64,000 nucleotides of DNA, from contig CAMQSU010000001.1 of the NCBI GenBank assembly GCA_947037025.1, positions 1 to 64,000 on the forward strand, written 5' to 3'. Origin of the DNA: an uncultured Clostridia bacterium (GTDB lineage Bacteria; Bacillota; Clostridia; Christensenellales; UBA3700). Below the pieces are notes generated by a model. It worked only from the letters and a program-made list of their open reading frames with translations. It searched no databases and was not told the origin of the DNA. The position numbers and the translations under genes were made by a program. This document shows positions 1 through 9,308 of the stretch, in pieces (position 1 is the first letter of the stretch; every line of letters begins with the position of its first letter).

Positions 1-1791
1 GATAGGAGGATGAGGCAAGTTACGCCACTCTGATGATTTTATTTCTTGAGCAACATCAATTGTGTCAATAAGAACAGAGTTTTTGAAAAGCTGTATTTTA
101 TCACAGTTAGTGAAGATATAAACATCACCAACTTCGCCGCCAGCATTATCACCAATTTCTAAATTAGAAGTTAGCTCAAGAGTTGGATATTCATCTTGTT
201 GAGACTTATAGAACTCTGCAGCAAGTTTGTCCATACGGAACATATCCGAAACGCCGTGATAACAAATCTTATCACCCGATCCAAAATCTTTGTGAGTATT
301 ATAATCGCTCATGCACCAGCCGATAGCACCGCAAGTATTTTTGCGTTTGTAAGCAGCATTAAGCACTGTTGCATGTCTAAGAGCGTGCTCTTCACGTACT
401 TTTTCACTATCAAAAGACTTTGTAGGGAACATATGACCGTTGTGCTCTGTGATTAGTAGAGGAGTTTGACGAGTGGTTGTAAATATTTTAGGTAGCAACG
501 GACTTCTAGAACCGTTGTAGTAAAAATCATTATAAGTGTAAACATCCTCAAGGAGTTCTGATCTAGGAATGCATCTAACTCCGCCAGTTTGACGAGTACG
601 ATCTAGTTCGCGAGCAAGCTCGTTAGTTTGAGTGTACAAGTCAGTATCGTCAGCAGATTCGTTAATTCTAACGCCCCAAAGAACGATACTAGCATGGTTA
701 AAGTCTTGTTCAATCATTTCGCGAACGCTTTCAATAGCAAGATTTCTCCATTCCTCATTATCGCTGCTAACATACTGCCATCCTGGGATTTCAGTAAAAA
801 CAAGCAAACCAAGCTCGTCACAACGGTTTAGGAAGTGATGAGAGTTAGGGTAATGAGATGTTCTAACTAAATTAAGACCTAAATCGTTTTTGCAATATTC
901 AGCATCAGCAACTTGTGCAGAAGCAGGCATTGCATAACCAACGTACGGATAAGATTGATGTCTGTTAAGACCTCTAATTTTGAAAGGCTTTCCGTTAAGG
1001 AAAAAGCCGTTTTCAGTAAACCTAGCGTGTCTAAAACCGAACTTGTATTTAAATTCCTCTCCAGCGTAAGTAATAAACACAGTATAAAGAGAAGGACTTT
1101 CAGGACTCCAAAGTTTAACGTCTGGCACGGCAACGCGCGCTTTTATTATTTCAGATGTACCTTTGTTCTCTATAACAAAGTCTTTAACAATAGTGCCAGT
1201 GTCGTCAGCAATTTTGATTCCAAGAGGTAGAGTAGAAGGAGTATTAAGAACAATCTTCATCTCACAACGAGGGGTTTTGCTTAAAACATTGATAGGAGAG
1301 AACATCGCATTAGTAACGAATGCAGCGTTATGTACATGAAGGTTTACTTCACGATATATACCGCCATAAACTAGATAGTCGATAGCGTTTCCAAATGGAG
1401 GAATCTCATCTCTCTCTGTGCTATCAACCATAACAGCGATCGTGTTAGTTTTTCCGACCAAAATATGCTCAGTAACGTCAGCGCTAAAAGCGGTAAAGCT
1501 GCCTTTATGGCTCATAGCTTCAACGCCATTTACGTAGACAATAGCATAGTTTGCTACTGCTTCAAATTCAAGCACAAAGGTTTTGCCTTCATAGAACTCT
1601 GGCACGTCAAAAGTTTTTCTATAACCACTAACAAAAAGGTTTAAGTTTTCGTCAAAGTAGTTGTAAGGAATTTCCTTGTTAGTGTGCGGAATATTGACAG
1701 TATCAAAAAGACTGTCATCAAAATTAGGATTAATAAAATCATTTGACCATTCAGTAATATACTTCCAGTCATAATTCAAATTTATTTTCAT
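1..1791 (-). CDS. GH2 beta-galactosidase/beta-glucuronidase-type glycosidase, 3' end cut by window edge
   Basis: An uninterrupted reading frame of 597 codons runs from the ATG at 1791-1789 (GGAGGT upstream at about 1801-1806) to the left window edge with no stop, so the C-terminus is missing. The order matches GH2: an N-terminal jelly-roll sugar-binding domain, an Ig-like domain, then the TIM barrel with the 'RGLNRHQSYPYVG' entry segment. The acid/base glutamate is probably E378 in 'WGVRINES' (usually W.xGNE), and the nucleophile E449 in 'LITEHNGH'. There is no signal peptide, so it should be cytoplasmic and hydrolyse an imported beta-galactoside or beta-glucuronide. Substrate cannot be fixed from sequence. 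The family is clear; the exact substrate is inference. Confidence 0.88.
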   Translation of the reverse strand, partial: MKINLNYDWKYITEWSNDFINPNFDDSLFDTVNIPHTNKEIPYNYFDENLNLFVSGYRKTFDVPEFYEGKTFVLEFEAVANYAIVYVNGVEAMSHKGSFTAFSADVTEHILVGKTNTIAVMVDSTERDEIPPFGNAIDYLVYGGIYREVNLHVHNAAFVTNAMFSPINVLSKTPRCEMKIVLNTPSTLPLGIKIADDTGTIVKDFVIENKGTSEIIKARVAVPDVKLWSPESPSLYTVFITYAGEEFKYKFGFRHARFTENGFFLNGKPFKIRGLNRHQSYPYVGYAMPASAQVADAEYCKNDLGLNLVRTSHYPNSHHFLNRCDELGLLVFTEIPGWQYVSSDNEEWRNLAIESVREMIEQDFNHASIVLWGVRINESADDTDLYTQTNELARELDRTRQTGGVRCIPRSELLEDVYTYNDFYYNGSRSPLLPKIFTTTRQTPLLITEHNGHMFPTKSFDSEKVREEHALRHATVLNAAYKRKNTCGAIGWCMSDYNTHKDFGSGDKICYHGVSDMFRMDKLAAEFYKSQQDEYPTLELTSNLEIGDNAGGEVGDVYIFTNCDKIQLFKNSVLIDTIDVAQEIKSSEWRNLPHPPI

Positions 1792-2333
1792 AAAAATAGT
1801 ACCTCCATAGTGTTGTCAATAGTTTATCACATTTAACTGCTATTTGCAATAGTTTTTAAGGGTTTATATCTATATTTATCATAATTCTATTGTTAGTGTC
1901 GAAAACATTACTAATTAGTCGATTATTTTTTAGTCTTTTTCAAAAAAACATACTATGTAAAGCAACAAAAGCATAATTATTTAAGCAATTTTAATTTTGA
2001 TGACAGCAATTTTTGTTGAATATAATGCCAATTTTAATTAAATGTACAGGATTAAGTGGTGCAAAATAATTATATTTATTAGTATTTAAGGACAGTTTAT
2101 ATCTTAAGATGGGGTATTACAAAAACATATGGTAAATAATACATAATCAATAATGCATTATATTCAACATTGCAAAAATATATATGCAAATTTTATTGAC
2201 TATTTATTGGAATAGGTGTATTATTAAAATGTATAAATATTACTCTATTCATGAGTAAGTATAATTAGCAAAAAATAGTAATTTGTGCTAATATTATACA
2301 AAGAAAAATAATAAATAAAGGAAGATTACCGAA
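1792..2333. other. 542-bp AT-rich divergent intergenic region
   Basis: Separates the divergently transcribed GH2 gene (-) and the phosphoglycerate mutase-like gene (+). I see the ribosome binding site of the GH2 gene at its left end and a good sigma-A promoter near its right end (separate entry). The rest is A/T-rich with no convincing ORF, RNA gene or hairpin. Confidence 0.5.
2196..2224 (+). promoter_or_regulatory. sigma-A promoter for the phosphoglycerate mutase-like gene
   Basis: TTGACT (2196-2201), a 17-nt spacer and TATTAT (2219-2224). It lies about 110 nt upstream of the start codon at 2334, leaving a leader of roughly 100 nt. Confidence 0.6.
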
Positions 2334-3545
2334 ATGAAATATATTGTGCTTTTAGGCGATGGAATGGCTGATTTGCCTAGTGAAAAATTATCTAACAAAA
2401 CACCTCTAGAGATTGCTAAAAAACCTAATATCGATAGCCTTGCAAAACGAGGAATTTGCGGTATGGTAAAGACCGTTCCTGACGGAATGAAGCCGGGAAG
2501 TGATGTTGCAAATTTATCTGTTATCGGATACGATCCTTTAAAGTATTACAGTGGCAGATCTCCGCTTGAAGCGTTGAGTATCGGCATTGATATGGCGAGT
2601 GATGATTTATCAGTCAGGTGCAATTTAGTAACGCTGTCTAGTGCTAGCAAATATTCGGAAAAAGTAATGATTGATTACAGTGCCGGCGAGATATCTACAG
2701 CGGAGGCAGCTGAGCTTATTAATGCATTGCAGCTGCAGCTAGGAAGTGACAAATTTAAGTTATACAGTGGAGTTAGTTATAGGCATTGCCTTATTGCAAA
2801 GCACTCAAAGCGAGGCACTGAATACACTCCACCACATGACATATTAGATAAGTGTATAAGCAAATATTTACCTTGCGGACTATACGGAGCGGAGCTTTTA
2901 CAATTGATGGAGAAGTCAGTGCAAATTTTGGAGAGTCATCCTATCAATATTGATAGAGTGGCGAAAGGCAAAAAACCTGCAAACAGCATATGGCTATGGG
3001 GTGAAGGGGTAAAACCAAAGTTGCCTCTATACAGTGATCTATACGGAAAAAGTGCAGCAATAATATCCGCGGTCGACTTGCTAAAAGGCATAGGAATAGC
3101 AGGTGGAATGAAGGTTATAGAAGTTGCCGGAGCAACAGGCACAATAGATACAAACTTTTTAGGAAAAGCTGAAGCATGTATTGAGGCAATCAAAAGCGGA
3201 CTTGATTATGTGTATTTGCATATGGAAGCTCCTGATGAGTGCGGACATCAAGGCGATTATGCGGGAAAGATAAAATCTATCGAGCTAATTGATGAAATTG
3301 TCGCAGGGCATGTTTTGAAGCAGCTTGAAGGTGAGGATGTTAGGATATTGGTAGTACCCGACCACCCGACGCCGCTAGATATGCGAACACATACAAGTGA
3401 CAGCGTTCCATTTATAATATATGATAGTACAACAGCCTATAACGGGGTGGAAAAATATACAGAATTAGAATGTAGCAAGACAGGAATAACTGTAGAAAGT
3501 GGAGAAGAGTTGGCAAAACTATTTTTCGGAGGGAAAAATAAATGA
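2334..3545 (+). CDS. apgM: cofactor-independent phosphoglycerate mutase family protein (ApgM-type; possible homoserine kinase)
   Basis: 403 residues of the alkaline-phosphatase-superfamily phosphoglycerate mutase type. The N-terminus 'VLLGDGMADLP' carries the metal-binding Asp, and 'GMKPGSDVANLSVIGYDP' holds the nucleophilic Ser region. C-terminal 'EAPDECGHQGD' and 'VVPDHPTP...HTSDSVPF' supply the remaining metal ligands. The family interconverts 2- and 3-phosphoglycerate. One subgroup of about 400 residues has been proposed to act as homoserine kinase, and that alternative cannot be excluded here. The length fits the ApgM group, not the larger GpmI (about 510). Its stop overlaps the next start by 4 nt (ATGA), so the two are translationally coupled. 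Confidence 0.85.
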   Translation: MKYIVLLGDGMADLPSEKLSNKTPLEIAKKPNIDSLAKRGICGMVKTVPDGMKPGSDVANLSVIGYDPLKYYSGRSPLEALSIGIDMASDDLSVRCNLVTLSSASKYSEKVMIDYSAGEISTAEAAELINALQLQLGSDKFKLYSGVSYRHCLIAKHSKRGTEYTPPHDILDKCISKYLPCGLYGAELLQLMEKSVQILESHPINIDRVAKGKKPANSIWLWGEGVKPKLPLYSDLYGKSAAIISAVDLLKGIGIAGGMKVIEVAGATGTIDTNFLGKAEACIEAIKSGLDYVYLHMEAPDECGHQGDYAGKIKSIELIDEIVAGHVLKQLEGEDVRILVVPDHPTPLDMRTHTSDSVPFIIYDSTTAYNGVEKYTELECSKTGITVESGEELAKLFFGGKNK

Positions 3546-5740
3546 AAGAATTTAATAATAACGAGTTTGAAGACGAAAACATGGAGTCACAAAACGATAT
3601 CGATATAAATTCGATAGACGGTGAGGATAATATAATCAATAATGATTATTTGCAATCGGATAATAACGGTGCGGATAATGTATCAAGCGAGAACGCAGAA
3701 GAAAACTTAATCGATAGTGAGATTATGGATGAGCAAACAGACATAAACGCTTTTGACATAGAAGAAAATGAGATGAGAAACAATGATGTATCGCATGAAG
3801 ACGAATCAAATGAGTATAAAGAAGATATCAACGTTGATGATGAAAGCATTGACAACCTTGACAATCTAAACAGTTATAATATAGATGATTCAGAAATAAT
3901 AAGCATTGCAGATAAGGCAGAAGACGAAAGTGAGAGCGATAGCAATTTTGAAATTTTTGATGATAGAGAAGCATTAGACAACGGAAAAGGAAAAAAGTCA
4001 AAGAAAAACGGTAAAAGCAAAATTAAAAAGCCAAAGAAAGACTTAACTCCAGCGCAAAAAAAGAAAAAAAGGATAATAATTGCATGCGTTGCTGCTGCGA
4101 CTGTCCTAGTAATCACATTATCTATATTGATACCAATACTTGTTGTAAATGCACCAAAGCAGTTCATCGGTGCTGCGGAGGATTTTAGCAAGGAAGTAGG
4201 AAAAGGTAAGGATTATTATGTAATGCAGGAGAATATCGACACAACAATTGACATAAAGCTAGTAATGAGTGTTGATATGAATGATAAAAACATAAAAACA
4301 ACAGGAACAATCACGATTAACAACACAAAAAAGGCTGAGTTGGTTATCGGCACAAAGGATGGCAATGATTACATTGGTGGGGGAATTATCACGGCTAAAA
4401 AAGTGATATTCACAGATATTCCTTCAGCAAACATTTTATCTAGCATAGTAGCGGAAGAAATTGAAGTGACTAATGTAGTTAAATCAAACTTCGCAGGAGA
4501 AGTAAAAGCTGCCAGCAGAGTTCAACTAACTAATTCAAATGCTACTTTTAACGGTATTTTATTTGCTAGCGAAACGGCAGCAATGGCACTTGATAAATCG
4601 ATAGTTGCAATAAAAGGCGATGCACTCGCAGCGGTAAGCTCTACAAATAGCACGTTAGATATTACAGGCAACACAATGAATGTTAATCTTGACAGCACAA
4701 GTATTTTTAAGACAACAGGCACAGTGTATGCAAATAACACAAAGACTATTAAAGGAAATGTTATTGGCGGAAAGCAAGTAGTAATGAGAAAAAACAGCAG
4801 TGCAAAGATAGTTAGCGGAGCAGCAGAGTTGTGGGTAGATGAGTCTACAAGCAATCTGATAGAAAGTTATAATGCAATCGGCGGCAATATAAAGCATTTA
4901 CTATGGTTAAATACGCCAATCACTGCAAGAGCGACTTTTATAAATTCAAAAGTATTAGTATACGTTCCGGCAGTTGACAATGCGGAGAAAGTAGAATTTT
5001 TCATAAACGGCAGCGAAACTCCGATAGTTATGGATATTAATAGTGAAAACACATATGACCTAACAGAGCAGTTATTTAAAGTAGGAAGTCATGAAATCAA
5101 GATAATAATGAGAACAGGCATTGAAGAACAAAGAGAATTTATTGTCGACAGTGACCCAATAACAATTAACTATACGCAATCAATCACGCTTGCAATGGTA
5201 TCAAATGCAAAAGTTAGTCTTGTAGGCGGCGAATATATTTTGACATTCAATGCGGTAGAAAATGCAAAGGGATACAGAGTAATATTAGATGGAGTTGCAG
5301 TAAATATCACAGGTGAAGTGCAATCTGGAGCATTGGTAACATACAATTTATCTGACAGCCCTGAGCTAAAAGAATTATTGACTTTAGGCGACCATGTATT
5401 AAAGATTGTATCAACAGGCGATGTTAATATAAAAGAAAGTGATGAAGCGATAGCAGAATTTCCAACAATATCAGCAAAAGTTGGCAGTGCAGTAATCACA
5501 AGCACAACACTTGGTAAAAACATAACAATCAGCTGGGGCGAGGTGCAAAATGCAAATAGATACAGTGTGTATGTTATGCGTGCAGGTGTTCCGGTACTAC
5601 TTAGCAGTATAGCAGGAACAAGTCACACAATTGAAATCGGTAAAGATGTTTTAGTTGGTGAGTCAATATATGTTGTTGCAGAAGGTGCAGGCAATTACAC
5701 TAATTCAGATAAAAGCAACGAGATAATAATAGCGGCATAA
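3542..5740 (+). CDS. large membrane-anchored extracellular protein of unknown function
   Basis: Not recognised as a named family. Residues 1 to about 145 are very acidic and rich in Asn, Asp, Glu and Ser. A lysine-rich stretch (about 146-177) is followed by one hydrophobic segment (about 177-201), giving an N-in/C-out type II topology. Residues about 230-440 contain short repeating beta-strand units rich in Asn, Thr, Val and Gly ('ITAKKVIFTD', 'IEVTNVVKSN', 'TVYANNTKTIKGNV'), suggesting a beta-helix or bactofilin-like solenoid. The C-terminus has about three Ig/fibronectin-like units ('SITLAMVSNAKVSLVGGEY', 'ITISWGEVQNANRYSVYV'). It overlaps the upstream gene by 4 nt. A surface or envelope role is inferred only from topology. 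Confidence 0.75.
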   Translation: MKEFNNNEFEDENMESQNDIDINSIDGEDNIINNDYLQSDNNGADNVSSENAEENLIDSEIMDEQTDINAFDIEENEMRNNDVSHEDESNEYKEDINVDDESIDNLDNLNSYNIDDSEIISIADKAEDESESDSNFEIFDDREALDNGKGKKSKKNGKSKIKKPKKDLTPAQKKKKRIIIACVAAATVLVITLSILIPILVVNAPKQFIGAAEDFSKEVGKGKDYYVMQENIDTTIDIKLVMSVDMNDKNIKTTGTITINNTKKAELVIGTKDGNDYIGGGIITAKKVIFTDIPSANILSSIVAEEIEVTNVVKSNFAGEVKAASRVQLTNSNATFNGILFASETAAMALDKSIVAIKGDALAAVSSTNSTLDITGNTMNVNLDSTSIFKTTGTVYANNTKTIKGNVIGGKQVVMRKNSSAKIVSGAAELWVDESTSNLIESYNAIGGNIKHLLWLNTPITARATFINSKVLVYVPAVDNAEKVEFFINGSETPIVMDINSENTYDLTEQLFKVGSHEIKIIMRTGIEEQREFIVDSDPITINYTQSITLAMVSNAKVSLVGGEYILTFNAVENAKGYRVILDGVAVNITGEVQSGALVTYNLSDSPELKELLTLGDHVLKIVSTGDVNIKESDEAIAEFPTISAKVGSAVITSTTLGKNITISWGEVQNANRYSVYVMRAGVPVLLSSIAGTSHTIEIGKDVLVGESIYVVAEGAGNYTNSDKSNEIIIAA

Positions 5741-5794
5741 TTACAGAAGATGTAAATTTGATATTAAAATAACAAATTATCACAATTACCTCAT

Positions 5795-5820
5795 ATAGTG
5801 CATATGATATATACTATAAT
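5795..5820 (+). promoter_or_regulatory. probable cysE promoter -10 within an imperfect palindrome
   Basis: A TATAAT hexamer (5815-5820) sits about 95 nt before cysE. It overlaps an imperfect inverted repeat in which TATAGT (5795-5800) faces ACTATA (about 5813-5818). No good -35 hexamer is visible, so activation or an operator at this site is possible but unproven. Confidence 0.35.
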
Positions 5821-5911
5821 GAAGTATAAATAAAAATTAAAAACAACATATTAAATTAAATGCAGTGAATAAAATCAGTTTCAATGCAAGTAATATTTAT
5901 AGGGAGACTAT

Positions 5912-6643
5912 ATGGGCAACTTTAAGACGGACATGAAAGCAGTTATCGATCGTGACCCAGCAGCGAGCAGCAAAATAATGGTGATGTGCACTTACGGTGG
6001 ATATAAGGCGATTAGAAGGCATAGGCGAGCACACTGGTTAAATAAGCACGGTTTCAAAAATTTAGCACTATTTGTAGCAGCAAAAACAAGACGCAAAACA
6101 GGAGTAGATATACATCCTGCGGCGGTTATCGGAAAAGGTGTATTTATTGATCATGGGGTAGGCGTAGTAATTGGCGAAACGAGTGAAATAGGCAATAACT
6201 GCACAATATATCAAGGTGTTACACTTGGAGGAACGGGTAAAGACATTGGTAAAAGACATCCAACAATACAGTGTGATGTTATGATAAGTTCTGGTGCAAA
6301 AGTATTAGGGCCGATAACTATTGGGCATAATAGCAAGATAGGAGCGGGAAGTGTAGTGCTAAAGGAAGTCCCACCGCACAGTACTGTTGTCGGAATACCG
6401 GGCAGAATAGTAAAGCTTAAAAATGAAAAGGTAGTAGATAACCTTGATCAAATGAGTGTACCAGACCCAATCATGCAGGAGCTAAAGCGATTGTGCTTAA
6501 GATTGCAGCGAGTAGAGGAAAGTGTGGGAATTAATTCTGATTGCCCTTATTCTATCGTAGATAAGGATGTTATAGAAGAAGTCAACTTTGATCAAATCAT
6601 GGCAGATATTGCAAAAAATAATAATGAAAAACAAATTTTATAA
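5912..6643 (+). CDS. cysE: serine O-acetyltransferase
   Basis: 243 residues. The helical N-terminal part is followed by a left-handed beta-helix of hexapeptide repeats ('GVDIHPAAVIGKGVFIDHG', 'VVIGETSEIGNNCTIYQGV'). The catalytic 'IDHGVGVVIGE' and 'TLGGTG' segments are present. It makes O-acetylserine from serine and acetyl-CoA, the acceptor for cysteine synthesis. The start has GGGAG eight nt upstream. cysS follows after 57 nt, a pairing common in Bacillota that couples cysteine supply to its tRNA charging. No cysK is in the window. Confidence 0.95.
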   Translation: MGNFKTDMKAVIDRDPAASSKIMVMCTYGGYKAIRRHRRAHWLNKHGFKNLALFVAAKTRRKTGVDIHPAAVIGKGVFIDHGVGVVIGETSEIGNNCTIYQGVTLGGTGKDIGKRHPTIQCDVMISSGAKVLGPITIGHNSKIGAGSVVLKEVPPHSTVVGIPGRIVKLKNEKVVDNLDQMSVPDPIMQELKRLCLRLQRVEESVGINSDCPYSIVDKDVIEEVNFDQIMADIAKNNNEKQIL

Positions 6644-6700
6644 TGCGGTTATTATTGTAATAAATAATAAATTAATTTAAAAAGAATGGAGAGGTAATAT

Positions 6701-8092
6701 ATGTTAAAAGTATACAACACGCTTAGCAGAAAAAAAGAAGAATTTAAGGCAATAAAAGAAGGGGAAGTCAGTATGTATAGTTGCGGTCCAACCGTGTACA
6801 ATTATGCACACATTGGCAATTTAAGAACATATGTATTTATGGACTTACTTAGACGAGTTTTATCATATGATGGATACAGTATAAATGGTGTTATGAATAT
6901 TACCGATGTTGGGCATTTAACAAACGATGCTGATGAAGGTGAAGATAAGATGGATAAAACAGCAAAAGCAACAGGAAAAACTCCTGCAGAAATTGCTGAT
7001 TATTACACAAGTGTTTTCATGGAAGACTTAGCAAAAATCAACGTAGAAACTCCAGAAATTGTTGCAAAAGCTACAGATCATATTGATGACATGTTAGAGT
7101 ATGTTACAAGGCTTGTGCAGGAAGGCTTTGCATACGAAATAAGTGATGGTATATATTTTGATATTTCTAAATTTCCTAAGTACGGACAGTTATCAAGACT
7201 TAATTTAGATGAGCAGATTGCAGGAGCTAGAGTAGTAATAAATACTGAAAAGAGAAACCCTCAAGATTTTGCGGTTTGGAAGAAAGCTGATCGATCACAT
7301 ATACAGCAGTGGCAAAGTCCATGGGGCATGGGATATCCTGGCTGGCATATAGAATGTTCAGCTATGAGTCAAAAGTATCTTGGCGAAACATTTGATATTC
7401 ACACAGGCGGAGTAGATCATATACCGGTACATCATGAAAATGAGTTAGCACAAAACGAAGCACTAACTAAGGCTAAAGTAGTAGATTATTGGATGCATGG
7501 CGAGTTTATGCTGGTAAATAACGGCAAAATGAGCAAAAGTTTAGATAATGCGTATACAGTATCGCAGCTACAAGAGTTGGGATATAGTCCGTTAGTATTT
7601 AGATATTTCTGCTTGAATGCACACTACCGCAAAAAGTTGAATTTTACGTTTGAAGGTTTAGATGCGGCGAAAGTATCATATGAAAGATTGTGCGGATTAT
7701 TATCAAGCCATTCAAGAGGACTTGCACTAGTAAACCCAGTAGATTTAGCAGCATATAAAGCTGATTTTGAAAGAGCAGTTAATGATGATGTTAATATCCC
7801 GATGGCACTAGGCACGTTATGGAAAATGGTAAAAGAGCCACTATGTTCTGATGTTTACGCACTTGCATTGCAGATGGATAAAATATTTGGATTGTCTTTA
7901 GATAAAGCGGATGAGTATATGCAAAGTATAAAGGAAGAAGTTCCTCTAAATATAGCTTCACTTGCGGACGCAAGATTGCAAGCAAAAGCGGAAAAAAATT
8001 GGTCAGAAGCTGACAGGATTAGATGCGAAATAGTAGAGCTTGGTTACAATTTATTAGATACAAAAGAAGGATATGAAATCAAGAAAATTTAA
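6701..8092 (+). CDS. cysS: cysteinyl-tRNA synthetase
   Basis: 463 residues, normal for bacterial CysRS. The class I HIGH-type motif is seen in 'CGPTVYNYAHIGN' and KMSKS in 'KMSKSLDN'. The zinc-site ligands are in 'SCGPTV', 'WHIECSAM' and 'HIPVHHENE'. It charges tRNA-Cys in the cytoplasm. The start has GGAGAGG upstream. It forms an operon with cysE and is followed by a terminator 230 nt downstream. Confidence 0.97.
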   Translation: MLKVYNTLSRKKEEFKAIKEGEVSMYSCGPTVYNYAHIGNLRTYVFMDLLRRVLSYDGYSINGVMNITDVGHLTNDADEGEDKMDKTAKATGKTPAEIADYYTSVFMEDLAKINVETPEIVAKATDHIDDMLEYVTRLVQEGFAYEISDGIYFDISKFPKYGQLSRLNLDEQIAGARVVINTEKRNPQDFAVWKKADRSHIQQWQSPWGMGYPGWHIECSAMSQKYLGETFDIHTGGVDHIPVHHENELAQNEALTKAKVVDYWMHGEFMLVNNGKMSKSLDNAYTVSQLQELGYSPLVFRYFCLNAHYRKKLNFTFEGLDAAKVSYERLCGLLSSHSRGLALVNPVDLAAYKADFERAVNDDVNIPMALGTLWKMVKEPLCSDVYALALQMDKIFGLSLDKADEYMQSIKEEVPLNIASLADARLQAKAEKNWSEADRIRCEIVELGYNLLDTKEGYEIKKI

Positions 8093-8323
8093 CGAAAAAA
8101 TGACCAAAAAAAAGATAAAAAAAACACTAATATAATACTGCAAAATCATGAGAAAAATTTGCAAAAAAGACTCAAAAAAACAAGATATAAAAACGCATTA
8201 AAATTGCGTAAGTTGAAGCAAATAATTTGCAATAAATTAATGTATAATAAATGCTTAAATATAACATATAAAAGCAAGAGAAAAATTGCAGTCAAATTCT
8301 TGCAAAACATTAAATAATATAAA

Positions 8324-8367
8324 TATAATCGGAGTAGTTTTTATAGCTAAGCCGATTATATTTTTTT
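8324..8367 (+). terminator. rho-independent terminator downstream of cysS
   Basis: TATAATCGG (8324-8332) pairs with CCGATTATA (8352-8360) and is followed by a run of seven T. The stretch 8093-8323 before it is A-rich and holds no feature I can support. Confidence 0.65.
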
Positions 8368-8527
8368 ATTAATATAATAGTATTAAACATCTATTAATTT
8401 AGCAGCACAGCAAATTATTTTAAAAGTAACGTTGGTAAAAAAAACAATAAAAGAAACTTGTTATTGCATAAATGATAGCATAAAGCAAATTGGTATTACA
8501 TATAATATTACATGTTGGAGGTGTTTG

Positions 8528-9076
8528 ATGATAGAGTTTGATATGATTCCTGATGATGAAAGTATAGAGAATATGAATAGAGAATACGATAAGGTGCTAA
8601 GGCGAAAAGAGCTACTAAATGGAGTGGATGATACGGTTAAAGTAGTCTCGCACAGGGCAAGTCCGCCATGTTATGGACTAAAGTGCGGCACGGGCGATTT
8701 GATGGAAAAGAAGCTTTTTGCGGACATATATCATATGCAAATGGACATGGTTGCACAGTTAAAGCATTTGCATACAATAGCGCCATATGACATGAGGGAA
8801 GAAATTTCAAATGTTATCAAAATCAAAAGGCGAGATAGTAAGATGATATTGAAGTGCTATTACAATACCACAGACGACGTGATGACGCATTCGCCAACCC
8901 TTTCCCATGATAGAAATTATTGCAGATTGCTAAGACATATAATTGCAAATCAGCAAAAACTATTGATAATGCTTGCAGGCAGTCATAAGCAGTGCGTGTA
9001 TATTAAGAGGGTAATTAGCAATGAGTTGACAGCGGGATACATACTAAACAGCATGGCAATATATTGTAGAAGATGA
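8528..9076 (+). CDS. hypothetical helical protein, 182 residues
   Basis: I do not recognise this family. The ATG at 8528 is chosen because GGAGGTG lies six nt upstream; an in-frame TTG at 8432 has no such site. The N-terminus is acidic, followed by a short Cys/Pro segment ('SPPCYGLKCGTGD') and then mainly amphipathic helix ('EKKLFADIYHMQMDMVAQLK', 'LLRHIIANQQKLLIML'). The C-terminus contains paired cysteines and basic residues. No signal peptide or membrane segment is visible. It is monocistronic, between two terminators. A helical-bundle fold is a guess. Confidence 0.7.
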   Translation: MIEFDMIPDDESIENMNREYDKVLRRKELLNGVDDTVKVVSHRASPPCYGLKCGTGDLMEKKLFADIYHMQMDMVAQLKHLHTIAPYDMREEISNVIKIKRRDSKMILKCYYNTTDDVMTHSPTLSHDRNYCRLLRHIIANQQKLLIMLAGSHKQCVYIKRVISNELTAGYILNSMAIYCRR

Positions 9077-9120
9077 TTAAATTCGCAAAATATTAATATA
9101 TAATAAATTGCAAATTGCAA

Positions 9121-9156
9121 AAAGTGGACGGATTTTATTCGTCCGCTTTGTTATTT
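9121..9156 (+). terminator. terminator after the 182-residue hypothetical gene
   Basis: AAAGTGGACG (9121-9130) pairs with CGTCCGCTTT (9140-9149, one G-T pair), followed by a weak T-rich tail. Confidence 0.6.
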
Positions 9157-9189
9157 AGCACATAATATAGCAGAATACTGATTTAGTCA

Positions 9190-9218
9190 TTGACTTGTAG
9201 TGAAATACTTGATATAAT
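9190..9218 (+). promoter_or_regulatory. sigma-A promoter of ade
   Basis: TTGACT (9190-9195), a 17-nt spacer and a perfect TATAAT (9213-9218), about 90 nt before the ade start codon. No purine riboswitch-like structure is apparent in the short leader. Confidence 0.75.
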
Positions 9219-9308
9219 AGGAAAGAATAAACTAATAAAAGCAATAAAAACAAACACTAACAATAACTGAGATCAATATTAAGTGATAAAGCGAGGAGTG
9301 GTAGGGTT

